Assembly: GCA_905221605.1 (NCBI GenBank)
Contig: CAJNDS010001114.1
Location: 789,489 to 847,223, forward strand
DNA length: 57,735 bases
Origin: Symbiodinium natans
Lineage: Eukaryota; Sar; Dinophyceae; Suessiales; Symbiodiniaceae
Reading direction: 5' to 3'
In this document: positions 12,932 through 24,382 of the stretch, piece by piece
Numbering within the stretch: the stretch's first letter is position 1
How the letters are laid out: the number at the start of each line of letters is the position of its first letter
Notes under the pieces: model-generated
Seen by the model: only the letters and a program-made list of their open reading frames with translations
Databases searched by the model: none
What the model was told of the DNA's origin: nothing
Program-made: the position numbers and the translations under genes

Positions 12932-13673
12932 CCAGTGCATGAAGTGAGTGAAGCTTGAATGCCCCCAAAGCCACGGGACTTGCAGCACTGCTGTATGGGG
13001 GTGTATGGTTGGGCCACGTTGCTGCACGCAAAAAAGGTTGCGGCTTGTCTTTCATTGTCTTAAGCATTGGCTTCGGTCTGGTTGAAACATGTTTACAGAT
13101 AAAGATGCACAGAATCCGCAACCCTTGAACCCTAAATCCTCAACCCGAAACCGTGGTTAAGGCCATCTTCGAGGAGCTGGGCGTCAAGGACGCATGGCTC
13201 GGCACCAATGGCTTCGGCTTTGTGTGGCATAGGGTTCATGTCTTGAAGTAGGAGAAGGCTTAAGGATTGGTGGTGGGGTGCTTTCGTAGGGGTCGTTGTT
13301 TGTAAGTAAACTTGTCGATACGGTCCAAAGCTTCGGATACAGTTAAGAAGCTCCTGAAGTGAGCCGGAAGACTGGTAGGTGTAAGTCTCCAAGCCTCCAG
13401 TTTTACCCGTTTTACCCTCCCGAACCTTCTTTGCTCTCGGAGGACACGTTGAAGGGAGGCGTTGCGACTGTCACTCTGGAGATGGACAAGCAGGCGTGTG
13501 CTTTCTGGGACTTTGGCATTCGGCGTTTAGGTCTTGAAACGGTCGCAACCTTCGAAGCCCGAGCCTTAGAGCGGCCTCTAAAGTCGCCAAAGGCCTAACG
13601 CCATGCATGCGCTTGAGCCCGAAACGTCATCGAGGCATGCAACAACATGGCCGAAAACATCCCCCAAAGCAAC
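1553..13673 (+). CDS. Starch synthase (GT5 family), tandem copy 1, intron-rich gene
   Basis: This is predicted to transfer glucose from ADP- or UDP-glucose to the end of an alpha-1,4-glucan, building starch. At least 38 exons can be traced. Their joined product has the GT5 landmarks in order: [16 protein letters not shown] (glucosyl-nucleotide binding KTGGL), [74 protein letters not shown] and the second loop [11 protein letters not shown]. Closest in my memory are plant GBSSI and soluble starch synthases. The start ATG at 1553 gives [11 protein letters not shown] with no signal peptide, which suggests a cytosolic enzyme. Exons, all + strand, are listed in the block entries. Donors are mainly GC, acceptors almost always AG|G. 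The C-terminal end is not settled. No frame break was found in the catalytic part. Confidence 0.88.
5447..5475. repeat. CA microsatellite in intron 12 of copy 1
   Basis: A short ACACAC run just before the acceptor of the exon at 5495. Copy 2 has the shorter matching run at about 18955-18970, so the repeat differs in length between paralogues. Confidence 0.85.
5737..8207 (+). CDS. Copy 1 exons 15-24: GT5 N-terminal lobe
   Basis: Exons: 5737-5783, 5939-6016, 6098-6201, 6426-6518, 7005-7043, 7161-7216, 7358 to about 7429, 7765-7814, 7927-8015 and 8160-8207. Joined, they give [16 protein letters not shown], then [47 protein letters not shown], a YGPEWGQD segment, [31 protein letters not shown], the HN motif and [15 protein letters not shown]. 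The order and spacing match plant starch synthases closely. Donors are GC except GT at 7217 and 8016 and probably GA at 7430. The acceptor at 8159/8160 is AG|A rather than AG|G. The junction between 7429 and 7765 is the least certain, and the loop there would be shorter than in plants. Confidence 0.83.
8601..12777 (+). CDS. Copy 1 exons 25-38: GT5 C-terminal lobe
   Basis: Exons: 8601-8654, 8799-8841, 8916-9001, 9155-9190, 9683-9747, 9906-9963, 10262-10312, 10589-10628, 10722-10785, 11747-11777, 12027-12089, 12282-12341, 12478-12546 and 12703-12777. Joined, they read [134 protein letters not shown] and [11 protein letters not shown]. These match the nucleotide-sugar binding Rossmann half of GT-B starch synthases, including the conserved E..CGL motif and the second TGGL loop. 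The intron before 11747 is about 960 bases. Confidence 0.85.
11933..11992 (+). repeat. 9-base minisatellite CCCTTGAAG in copy 1 intron
   Basis: About six to seven near-perfect tandem copies of CCCTTGAAG lie in the intron before the exon at 12027. At the equivalent place copy 2 has about two copies (25783-25800). The array has expanded in copy 1 or contracted in copy 2. Confidence 0.9.
12783..12940 (+). repeat. CT-rich tract in intron 38 of copy 1
   Basis: About 150 bases of nearly pure pyrimidine with TCTCTC runs, starting within ten bases of the GC donor at 12778. It is conserved in place in copy 2 (about 26860-27025). Because it sits at the donor end of the intron, it is not an ordinary acceptor polypyrimidine tract. 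It creates long SLSLSL frames that are not genes. Confidence 0.9.
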
Positions 13674-14604
13674 GCACGAGATGGTTTAAGTTTGCCGAAC
13701 GCCAAGTCCTGACCAGGTGTGCTAAGCCGCGATGGCTCGTACGCTGCCCCAGAAGGGCTTTGCCGCGGCTGGGCACCGGGTGGGTGTTAGGCTCAGGCAT
13801 AGGGCGATGTGGTGGTTTCCAAATTTTGAAGCATTCAGCGTTTCGAGTTCAGTGTGGAGAGTTTACAGGGGGTGTGGGGCTTGATGTACGCTTGTGAAGT
13901 GCGGCCACTGGGTCCTGAGAACGTCTTGAACGATCTTGAGCTATTTGCACGAGCCCCTTTCGTTTTGGGAAACTGGGTCTCGGTTGCAGGGGAGGGGATT
14001 GTTGAACGCTGTATCATGGCCTGCGAAAAGGACTTGGAACCCTTAGCCACACGGCCCGAAAGCCTAGAAGTTGTCACGTGGTCCTAAGCTCCGAAGCCTC
14101 AGCGCTGAGCCTTTTTTGCTGTCGAGCTTGGCACCGAGGTCGTGCAGGTCTCAGTGACTCAATCATTATCTTAATTTGTGTTTTCCACATCCAGTTTTCC
14201 TGGTTTTCGGTGCAAGCCACCAGGGTTTGCAACCGGCGCTGGTGGAGGCAGAATCTCTACAGGAAGTCCTTGGGTTTAGGGGCACCGTGTGCCAGTAAAT
14301 AGCCGACATAGCCTTCCGTGCATTCGCCGGCGCTCGCTTTAATGAAGGGCTTGCTGAACAACTGCGTTTGGCTGCCCCTGGTTTCATTAGTTTTCTGCAG
14401 CTCATGTCAACTGTGACAGGATGAGCTCCACATCTCCCCCATATCTTTGCGGCATCGTGGTGGCTGAGGATGAACCTCTGCTGTCATGAGACCCTCCCGA
14501 GACCTGGAGCGTGTGCTGCGCTTCATGGGATCGGTGCGCTTGGGAGCCACGACAGGCATCCATGACTTCCGGGAAACCCCGGCTAATCTCCACAGGAAGT
14601 GGCA
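13162..14604 (+). CDS. Copy 1 C-terminal tail exons and conserved 3' blocks
   Basis: Three further exons join in frame after the GT5 domain: 13162-13191 ([10 protein letters not shown]), 13443-13493 ([17 protein letters not shown]) and 13635-13673 ([13 protein letters not shown]). All are flanked by AG|G acceptors and GC donors and are conserved in copy 2. Downstream, blocks near 13745-13770, 13918-13955, 14220-14250, 14325-14400 and 14505-14604 are also conserved between copies. They may hold more exons or the 3' untranslated region. I could not find a convincing stop codon. Plant starch synthases end soon after the equivalent of FEELG, so this tail is extra. No domain recognised. Confidence 0.5.
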
Positions 14605-15165
14605 GTTTGAGCTGCCGTGGAAACAGTGGAAGTTTCAGCCATCTCTGCATGAAGCCCATGACCTTAACCCGAAGGCCGAATCCTCCAGAGTAAGGTTCAA
14701 GGCGAGTCGCAGCCAAAGGTGAATAAGATTTTTGGGCATGCCTTTTTGGGATTCAAACGCACACCTAGACTTGAAACCTACGCACACTTGCTCTACTCTG
14801 TCAACAGAAGTCCACGTGCCAGCAAGCAACACCATGTGAGAGGGAACCTTCAACCACCAAACGAGTTCAGCCTCCCTTGAGACAACGGGCTGCGCCCAGC
14901 TTGGTGGCCAAACAGCAATTCTGAATGCCAAGCTGCAGCCGAAGCCCTTATACAAGTGGAAGGGCCAGTTTTGGCGACCTGGTTTTGCTGAGAAATTCAG
15001 GGTGCATATCGGGTTGCGGGGTTTGGGGGTTTGGCAGGAGTAGCTTTGATTGTATAGTCGCCTTAGCGTCGCGCGCTCTCGCTAAGAGATTCCACGCAGA
15101 CCCCTGCAAGGGTGTTTGTGTGTGTGTGTGTGTGGATGGATAAGAAGGTCTCCACATGCTGTGCA
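14605..15165. other. Spacer between the two tandem units
   Basis: About 560 bases with no counterpart after unit 2 and no recognised exon. It may contain the end of transcript 1 and the start region of gene 2. A TG tract lies at 15112-15135, mirroring the larger TG tract before unit 1. Confidence 0.5.
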
Positions 15166-15889
15166 TCCTGAAGCCAGCTTGCCGCAGTCATTTTCCAAGT
15201 TCGACGTCATTTTCCAAGCTTCTCTGCTTGCAACTTCCCCGGCACCGCCACGTCAGCTCCTGAGAACGAGGGTTTAGGGCCGACTAGTTTGCGTTCTGGA
15301 CTCTTCAAGAAGGTATGCTCCCAAAACCAGAAACGATGTTACACACTAGAACCAGAAAGTCCCGTCGAAGTGTTAAACTCGATAGTTTTCTTGTGTTTGC
15401 CAAATATTTCCGAACTCCCCGAATAAAGCCTACTGATTTTCGCCTCTGCCTTCGAAACTGTGATTCGCATGCTACAAGTGTTCCAGAGTCTTTGATGGGT
15501 TATTCCCAGAGCTAGGCTGATGAACACAAACCAAGACTATGATTGACAAGGAACAGATGAAGTGAACAGAGGCCCGGATGCACCATCTAATCTGGTGCGC
15601 GGTGCCAACGAGGGAATGGGCCTGCTTTCTATTTCCTGCTAAACCTCCCGCTCTTCACGGGCTCACCACAGAGAATGATATCGCGGGTTCAGTGGATCAC
15701 CGAGGACCCAGAAAGCAACCTCGCCGCACCACCACCGGTCAGTTTTTGCCTAAATAGTTCTATAGTTTGCAAGGGCAATGCCGGAAAGCCCTGGACCCCT
15801 AGCTTCCAAAATCCCTGACGAATCGTACCTCCCCGAACCCCACCCCTCCCCGAATCCGGGTTTGCCTGAATCCTCAACTGTCGCCGAGG
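15166..15889. other. Upstream region of starch synthase copy 2
   Basis: Matches 1098-1552 at its start, then diverges with about 270 extra bases. No exon recognised. Just before the ATG it again reads CCGAG|G, as in copy 1. Confidence 0.4.
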
Positions 15890-18800
15890 ATGTCCGCACC
15901 GAAGGCCACTCCTCCTGCCCAGGCCCCCACTGTCGTGCCCGTTGCGAAGGCACGGAGCCTTCTTCTCTGCAGAGGGTTTGACGATCATGTCGGTTTTGTG
16001 GGCACCTGAGTGGTCCAGACAGCCTCCATCCCTAAACGGGAACGGGACCCCCTGAAGGCTGGCGACGTCGCCCAGACCGCCAAGGCCCGGGAGGAGGCTC
16101 CCAACCGCGAGGCGACAGAGAAGTCTCACAGCTGCGCTATCCTACGCCAAACACCCACCCCAAAAAGACATGCACGACTCTTCCAGGAGAAGGTCAAGGC
16201 TGCTGGCGCCGCCCCAACCGCGGCCTCTGCAGCCGCTGCCCCCCAGGCCACAGCTCGGGGTGATGAGGGTTGTGAGAGTTGTGAGGGTTATGAGGGTTGT
16301 GGTTCAGATTTCTGGGTTCCGGATGCTTAGGTGTTCTGGGGTTTCATACATCCTGAACCCAAGCCCCGCCATCAAGCTCACCAAACCCCCAAAGCCTAGA
16401 AGCCCTCAACCACAAAGCCCCCGGAGCCCCCGTGCCCTACAGTAAACGCTCTAAACCCGTGCAACTCTGAACCCTAAACTTCTTGACCCTGAAAAGGCAC
16501 ATACAGCTCAAGCGCTGAGGCTCAAAGGCCTTCGGCGGAAAACCCCCCAACATCTTCGATCCCCTCGCAAGGTGGCGAAGTCCAAGGCGGCAATGCTGGT
16601 GGCCGGTGGCGGAGCAGCTCCCAAGGCTGGAGCTAAACCTGTCGCGGGCTTTGCTGGGTCACTTCTTTGAAGAAGCGCTTGAGGGTTTTGGGTTTTTGAT
16701 CGGTTGAAGGGCCTCAAAGGGTTTCAAAGGGGCTTTAAGCTTCTTGTCCGAATCCACTTTGCAAAGCCCTGTTCAGCTAAACTGACGAGCACCCTTGACC
16801 CATGAATCCTAAGCCCTGAAGCCCTCCAAACTGAAGCAAAGCCCCCCTTAAACCTCCAAAACTTTGAGTCGTGGCAACAGCTCCACCATAGGCGGCCGGC
16901 AGTGGCCCGACCACCACCAGCCCGGCCTCTGCGGGCGCCACCTGGCGAGCACTGTGGGTTTGAGAGGGTTCAGCGCGCCCAGCCTCCCGTGAGGCTCCCA
17001 AGCCCGACAAAGAGCCAGCTCCCGAGGTCACCGCTCCGGCCAAGGCCAAGGCCGCTGTGTCCCCCATCTCGGCCGCCGCTGTCATGGAGGCTAATCGGAC
17101 TTGGGGCTTGAGAGTTAAGGGTGGTTGGATTTTGTCTGAGTTTTTGGGTGTAAGAGTGTCAGGCCGCTTGGTGTTGTGTGTTTTGGGCGCTGCTGCAGGT
17201 GTCCGGCAACGGAAATCATGAGACGTGGCCCTGCTAGCCCTGACTTTCTGCCTGCCAGGAGGGCACGAAGCCGGCGACGGCTGCCCAGCGCCTCACGGCC
17301 ACGGGCTCAGCCCTGGCACGAGGACGGGGAACTCAGTTTGCGTTTGTGGGTGTAGAGTTTATAGTTCAGAATGCGGCGTCTAGGGTTTAGGGTCCATGGG
17401 TTCTGATAGCTCAGATCCAGAACGTTGCTGCAATGTGGGTTCGGCCACTGCGCTAATTTTGGGCTCCCAAGGAATTCTTGCACTCAAACTGTACACCCTG
17501 AAGTCTCAGCCCTAAGCCGCAGCCCTCAACCCCAAACCCGTGCTTCCCAATCCCTAAATCTGCAGATCCCTCTAGCAACCTAAACCAAACAACTTCTTCG
17601 CAGGAATGGGGGCGAAGGCCGAGGCACCCAAGGCGCGGGAAGGAAGCTTTTGGGCTTAGCATGCGGGCTTGGGAGTTTCAGGGTAGGTAGGTGGTGTAGA
17701 GCTCAGGGTTTGGGACTCTGGGTTCATGCGGTTCAGGGTTTAGGGTATGTGCCTTGCCTCTGCATATCCACTGCGGTGCTTCAGGGCTCAACCTCCAAAC
17801 CTCCGAAAAAACTTCCTGCCCTCCTCCTCCTCCCCCTCCTCCTCCTGCAGGCCAAGGCCAAGCCGGCCATGGCCGTGCCGAGCACCTCAAAGTACGCCGG
17901 CGGTGTGGCCTCGACGCAGTCCGCTCCCAACAGCGTGACTGGGGCCGCACGACAGGGGTCCGATGAGGTTCCAGAAAGGGTTTGTGAACTCTAGCCCCTC
18001 AGGTCTTAAGCCCTCATCCCTGAACTCCAGAAGCAAAACCCACAGCCAGGTGCTGAACATCGTGAGTGGCAAGCCGGTGGCAGCTGGTGAGATTGGCACC
18101 AACGCCTATGCAACCAGCACGGTTGGCCCGGCCAGGGGCTATGCCAAGGCTGGGCAGGGTCTCGGGGCCTCTGCAGCGTTGCAGAATCTCAGTGTAGTTC
18201 GGCGATGCTACCAAGCACGCGCATGGCTCTAGTGTGGCTCGCGAAACGTGCGACCGCGCTCTGCGTCACCCCCAATCGGAAGCAGGATCCTTTGCAGAGC
18301 GTTTCCCACAATGCCACCACTGGCAGTGGCCGGCACATGTGAGTGTGATCCAGCGCGACTGGCGACACAACTCAGAGCGGTTACGGGGACGCAAGCTGGT
18401 TCAAGGGCCACGAGTATCCGTGCCCAGCAGAACCCAAAACGCAACCGCAGCTATTCTGTCTGGAGTCTGCACCATGGTGCGGATGATTGTCCAGTATTCG
18501 CGATGTACCAAATATTGTGTGTGTGTGCCGAAAATATATCTTGAAAGCGAATCATGCAGAAGACAGCTTCAAGGTTCTACGCGCTTTCCGACAGTCGCAG
18601 TGAGAGCGCATTGGCATTGGAGGTTTCCCACGTTTCTCGAAGCCTCCAAATGCTCAAGTGTGCCTTCGTTTACCACATTGTTTCGTTGCATTTTCGGGGC
18701 GACGCAGTAGCTTCCTCCAAGCTGCTGCACGCCTCGTAGAAAGTTCAAGGGCGAGCAAAAGCAACCCGAAACGACTTGCCAGAACAAAGTGGACTTGCAG

Positions 18801-19150
18801 TGGCCATCCATGTAACTCACAGGTGGTATATGCAGTGTTATGCAGCGTTAGTCCTCCTAGCCACACTTTGCATTTTGAGGCGGCCTCCGCGGCATTGCCC
18901 ACCAGCGCGCAGGACGTACCCAAGGCTTGGCCCTGGATGCATGAAAGTCAAAATGACACACACACACACAACTTCGTTTATATGCCGCAGGTCGGACCAC
19001 CTGCAGTCGCTGTGGGACGGGCGATGGCAGAGGCAAGGGATGCACGGAGCGGCGGTCTTGTTGTTGTCCAGCTTCCGCTGAGCCAGGGGCGTGGTGCTGT
19101 GTCCACGGTTGGCGGCAAGTTGGTCACCACCATCAGCAAAAAGTACCAGT
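15890..19150 (+). CDS. Copy 2 exons 1-14: N-terminal extension
   Basis: Exons: 15890-15949, 16058-16117, 16187-16246, 16572-16643, 16892-16936, 16994-17089, a micro-exon near 17199, 17259-17315, one near 17604-17634, 17851-17943, 18050-18148, 18880-18924, 18991-19032 and one starting near 19087. Composition and order match copy 1. Exon 12 reads [15 protein letters not shown], one alanine shorter than in copy 1. Reading frames stay open throughout except at the uncertain micro-exon, exon 9 and the last exon, whose boundaries I could not fix. Confidence 0.7.
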
Positions 19151-22100
19151 GTCCTGGCGAGCATACAAGCATTGGCTGGTCACATGCTCACGGAAGGCAC
19201 CCGGCTAGTCGGTTGAACTGCTGAAGGCTGTCGCGGGGCACCCCTGTCAGGATCGTCTTCGTTACCAGTGAAGTGGCTCCCTTCTCAAAGACTGGAGGCA
19301 CCAGCAATTTTGGATGCGCACCGGTGTCTAAGGAGTTTTCCACAGGTTCCCTGAACCCTAAGTTGCTCTAAGTAATGGACTTTGCGTCTTTGCGGAGGTT
19401 TGAGGTTCGCCTATTTTTCTTTATGAGGTGCATTCATGAGACTTCCCCATTTCCCTTTTCTTAGCCCTTTCAGCCAGCATCCGGTAAGAACCCTCCGTTG
19501 CCAGGCCTGGGAGAGGCCATGGACGGCCTGCCGATTGCGCTGGCGGCCCTGGGCCACCGCTGCATGGTCGTCTCTCCCCGTGGCTTCGCCATGACTTGGC
19601 TCTTTGTTTTTGTGGGGGTTTCTTGATGCCTCTCCGACAGCCTCAGCGCTTCTTGCAGTCCAGGCTATGACCAGTACAAGGATGCTTGGGACACCGGCTA
19701 CTGGAGCTCGGTGCCCATGGGCGGCAAGAACGAATCCGTGCACTTCTTCCATACCTACAAGCAGAAGGCCAGGGTCAAACTGTCAAACTCCGAAAGCTAG
19801 CTCCTTAGAGTTTTGCAACGTTGTGACCGAGCCCGCCTCAGACGTTAGGGTCAAGCCGGAATTGAAGTTATGGCGGGGCGGGGGGGGGGGGGGGGGGAAT
19901 TCAGGTCCCTCCTTTCCCCATGCATGGTCCCCCCCCTTTTGCCCATGTGTGGAGTTGTAATGGGTTGTAGATGTTGGCGAGGTTGACTACGTGTTCGTCG
20001 ATCACCCGACCTTCCTGGAGCGGGTCAACGGAGAGACCGGTGCCAAGTTGTACGGCCCTGAGTGGGGTCAGGACGCCACCCGCCTCCTCAGCTTGTCGGA
20101 GCCATGGTCTGAGTTGCGGCTGCCGGAATTTCAACCAGGTCAAAACCCATTCATAATCATTACAAGGATGACCGATAAGAAGGGGTTATTAACTTATGAA
20201 CATGTTGGTAATCAACATGAGGGTTTTACAGCAGTAGTTGTGGCTCACCGTTCAGGGTTTAGAGTTTTGGGGTGGATCGAGCAAGCCAGACGTTTGCTCG
20301 CGTAGGTGCACCGATTAGGTCCAGTGGCCCTATAAGCAGTGCACCCTGGCATGTCTGTCACACTCTTGCTTCTGAGCATACTGACATGTCTGTAGAGTTT
20401 GTGATAGGCTCGCTGACAGGAGTAATTTTAACGCTACGCGACCCGCCTCGGCCTGGCCCAGCGCATGCTCGCGGCATCCGCAGCTGCACAGGGTCACATA
20501 GGCCAGGGCAGTTCACGAATCTCCTACAGCGGCTTTTGGGAGCAGGGTAGGGGGTCCAGGGCAGTTCACGAATATCCGGAAATGGCTATGGGAGCGGGGT
20601 AGGGATAAGGGGGTGTGGGGGGGGGGGGGGGGGGGTAAGGGGGGGGTAGGGGGGGGGTAGGGGGGGGTGGGGGGGGGGGGGGGGTAGGGGGGGAGGGGGT
20701 GGAACGGGGGTTTCCACTCCCTCTGGTCCTGGCGAACCGTCCGCTTGCGGACCCCGGTTTCCTAGAGGGGGGTACCTATTTGAGGCATTGGGTCTGGGTA
20801 GAGGATTTGGAGGGGGGTGCCTGTTCTCACAACCTATACACCTTCGGCCCAAGGCCTCAGCGGATTGGCTAGGCTTACGGTTCAAAGACGATTCATGGAA
20901 TGCCATGGATAATGCACATATAGGTACTGGCAGGACACGTTGCGTTCGGGTTTGATTCGCACCGAAAGGCTATGCAGAGTTGTGGCATAATGTGGGATGC
21001 CCGCCCACCCTCAAGTTGCAAAGCTCACTTTCTACCCAAATCGGAGACGCTTTACCAACCTCCTAAATTTCGGCAGGACTTTGCGGACAACCAAGCTCGC
21101 TTCGCCTACTTCTGCAAGGCGGCCTCTCCGCCTGCCCCGACAAGCCTGAGCCCAGAACCCCACAGCAACAAACTCAAAAAGTACCATCCAACGAAAGCCC
21201 GAAAGCAAAAGCCCAGGGGTGATGCATTGCTGTTTACCCCTCGCCTCTGGAGGAATAGGCACAAAGCTGTAGTGTGAGTGTCCACGTTGAAGTGTTGTCT
21301 GCCTCGTGTGAGAGGGCCTGAGGCCCCACCTCTTCGTGCCTTTCTGGGCCCGGGCATTCCACAAGCACATCTTATACACCTGAACATCCCCCAAGCCCCA
21401 AACCGCCCGAGGCTTCCTTGAAGGCCATCCAGGAGCTGCCCCTGGGCGGTGCTGTGCTCGGGGCCCGGCGACAGCTGTCGGAAAAAAGATTGAAGAGTAC
21501 CAGTGGTGACCGCAGGGGCTTGGAGCTCTCAGGTTCCGGTGCTTTTGGGGGCGTCATGTATCCCCAAACTACGCCCGACATCCCTGAAACCTCTTCCTGC
21601 CAAAGCCCCGAGCCCAAGGTACGGCGGCGACTGCATGGTCGTGTGCAACGACTGGCACTCGGCCCTGGTCCCGATGCTCATCCACGCTGAGAAGCCCACA
21701 GGCCCCGGAAGCTTTGTAGCCGCAAGCCGTTGTGCTCGTAGCCGAAAGCCGCGAGCACGTAAGGCCTTAAAGAAGCCGAAGCCCTAACTCTCGAAGCATG
21801 TCTTCAAGAAGACCTCCCCCCGAAGCCCAAGGCAAATGGACCAACACGAAGTCCGCGCCACTTGGCCGCCCTTAAAGCATCTGAGCTCCAAAGCCCTGAA
21901 GCCTCCTAAGCCCTGGCACTCGGGTTAGTTCATTTTTTTTGAGAGTTGAGGGTGTAGGGTTACCCGGTTATGCTTGGGTTCGCATGTCAGCGAGGTGCCT
22001 AAAGCGCAAAAGCACTTCACCAAGGTTCCTCTGCCACAACGCCGTCTTCCAAGGTCGCTTCGTGCGCGAGGAAGGCCTGTACAAGCCCTAAGCCCCAAGC

Positions 22101-24348
22101 CGTACCTTGGGGGAAGGAACAACCTGTCATGGGCTTGCAAGACGAGGTAGGCCATTTGGGTGGCAGGCCTGGCCAGCATCTTCGGCGTTCCGGAGCGCTA
22201 CATCGACAGCATCACCTTCAAGATGCCGCTGCGCATCGGCAAGTACAACGAGAAGGTCGGCTGCTGGTCCTGCTGATCCCGAAGCTCCTCCAAACCGCGA
22301 GCCAACAAGCAGCCAGATAAGCCCTGTGAAGATCCTTCAGATCTGGAAGTGCTGAAGCGCTTCGCTCTGCTAAGCTTTTCCTGTGCGCCTCGCTCGCAGA
22401 AATCTTGCATCAACACCATGGCTGCGGGCCTGAAGTACGCCGACCGGGCCTCCAGCTCAGAGGTCCAGGTTCAGAGACGTTTGGAGTTTAGGGCTTCGGG
22501 TTTGAGCTTGGATCTGGGGGGCTTTTAGGACTTAGGTCTGGGGCTCTATTTCTCTCAAAGATGCGGTGGCGATATTCATGAAGAGTGGTAGCCAGGCATG
22601 TGTTCCCACTGCATCTTGGGAGCACAGAGAAGTTGGACAGGCGATCGTAAAATATTTTGGGCAGTACGGCCCTTTTCGACTTTGAACATCTCTCCCAAGG
22701 TAGTGGCCAGAAGCGCTTGTCATGACATCCACAGATGCAGACAGTTCGAGTGCCGATGCAGGGAGATCAGGGAGCATTGCCGCATGGTCCGTCCGGCAAA
22801 GGCCTTGACCGTGTCTCCCAGCTACGCGGTGGAGTGCTGCACGGATCCGGAGAAGGCGCCCATTGGACCTGGTGCGCACCTTGCCTTTTCTTCCATGCAA
22901 GGCATGAACGACCTTGAGCATCCTTTCACCAAAATCTTCAAGAATGATAGGGCGGGGCAAGGGAACCTGCATTGCAGGGCGTGGAGCTGGAGGACCTCTT
23001 CACGCTGGGAAAGTGCACAGGACTGAGGGTTCGGGGTTTTTTGGGCGTCTGGTTTCAGGTTTTTCAAGCCGCCACGGCCAGGAATCTTGAACGGCGTGAA
23101 GGAGGGCGTGTCCCCCAGCGACAAGAACTTCGTCACGAAGACCATGATGTCCTGCGGGATCTTCACGGCCGGTAGCTCAGACGCGTTCTCTGCATTTTCT
23201 AAGCCTAAGCCCCATAGACACTAGACCTCCTAAGCCGTAAACTGTACTAGTAAGTCCTAAACCTGTCCAACCCCTAGTCACACCCCGAAAGGGAAGGGGA
23301 AATGAGGGGACCCCTCGTCATGCCCAGGCTGCCACGGCGCCCGAGGCGAAGGCCGAGCTCAAGGCCGGGAAGCCCCCAAATGTAGGGTGACAGGGGTAAA
23401 CATGGGTGAGGGTTCAAGGGTGCTTGTGGAGTTCTCGATGCTTCCAGCTCCTGCCCGTCCCGCTATGTCGTTGGCTCCGAACACCTCCCAGACCCTAAAT
23501 GACAGACTTACTATAGGTTCTTCAGGATTGATTTACTGTTCAGGTTCAAGGGTAGATGAACTCCCCCCTCAAGAAGGACCCTCATCTAGAACCCCACCTG
23601 GGTTCACAGCACGCCAGGCCACCTACCGTGCGCAGAACAACCTCCCCGAGACCAAGGGGCCCCTGATGTGCTTCATCGGAAGGCGCTTTGGGGAGTTTGG
23701 GGAGTTGGGGAGTTCGGGGAGTTTGGGGAGTTTAGGGAGATTGGGCCCTCTGCAGTTTCTTTTGGCAAGCTTCAGGCTGGATGCCCAGAAGGGCTACGAC
23801 CTCCTCTTGGAGGCCCTGGTGGAGATCCTGGAGGCCCCCATTTTTTCTAGGCCAACTCTTCTTATTGGAACATGCCAACGCCCTCCAAAGCCCCAAGTCC
23901 CATGGGCGAACTCCACGAATGCTCTGAGTGACAGATACTTCAGTTTCCCAGACTTCGTCAGCCCTGCTCATCCCAAGACACCTGTGTGACTGAGTCGTAA
24001 CCTTATAAGCGTAGCCAGGCAAACTCTTGCGCCCTCGATCCCTGACAAGCCCAAATCCCTTTCACTCCCTGAAGCCCTAAACCCTTAACATCCCTAAACC
24101 CTAAACCCTAAACCCCAAACCCTAAACCCTCAACCCCTGAAGCCCCTGCCAGGACACGGAGATGCAGGTGGTCATCGTGGGCTCCGGCCGCGCCGACCTC
24201 GTGGCCCAGCGGGGCACCTACGCTTTGGGCTTTGGGGTGCTTCTTCGTGTCAGTTTAGGTCTTAGGTGGCAGTCTAGGTCTTAGGAGTTGAGGTTGAGGG
24301 TGCCGGTGGCTTTTTAGAGTTGAAGAGTTTTTGTACGCTCCTTTTCTT

Positions 24349-24382
<34 letters not shown>

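Larger units (their letters stand above)
1098..14604 (+). repeat. Tandem unit 1 (starch synthase locus copy 1)
   Basis: First of two direct copies of a unit of about 14 kb. Homology with 15166-28990 is nearly perfect in exons and patchy in introns, with many indels. The left edge is near 1098, where the shared string TCCTGAAGCC begins. The right edge is near 14604, after the shared block ending in GGCTAATCTCCACA. The spacing between copies is about 14.07 kb. Edges are judged by eye and could shift by tens of bases. Confidence 0.85.
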
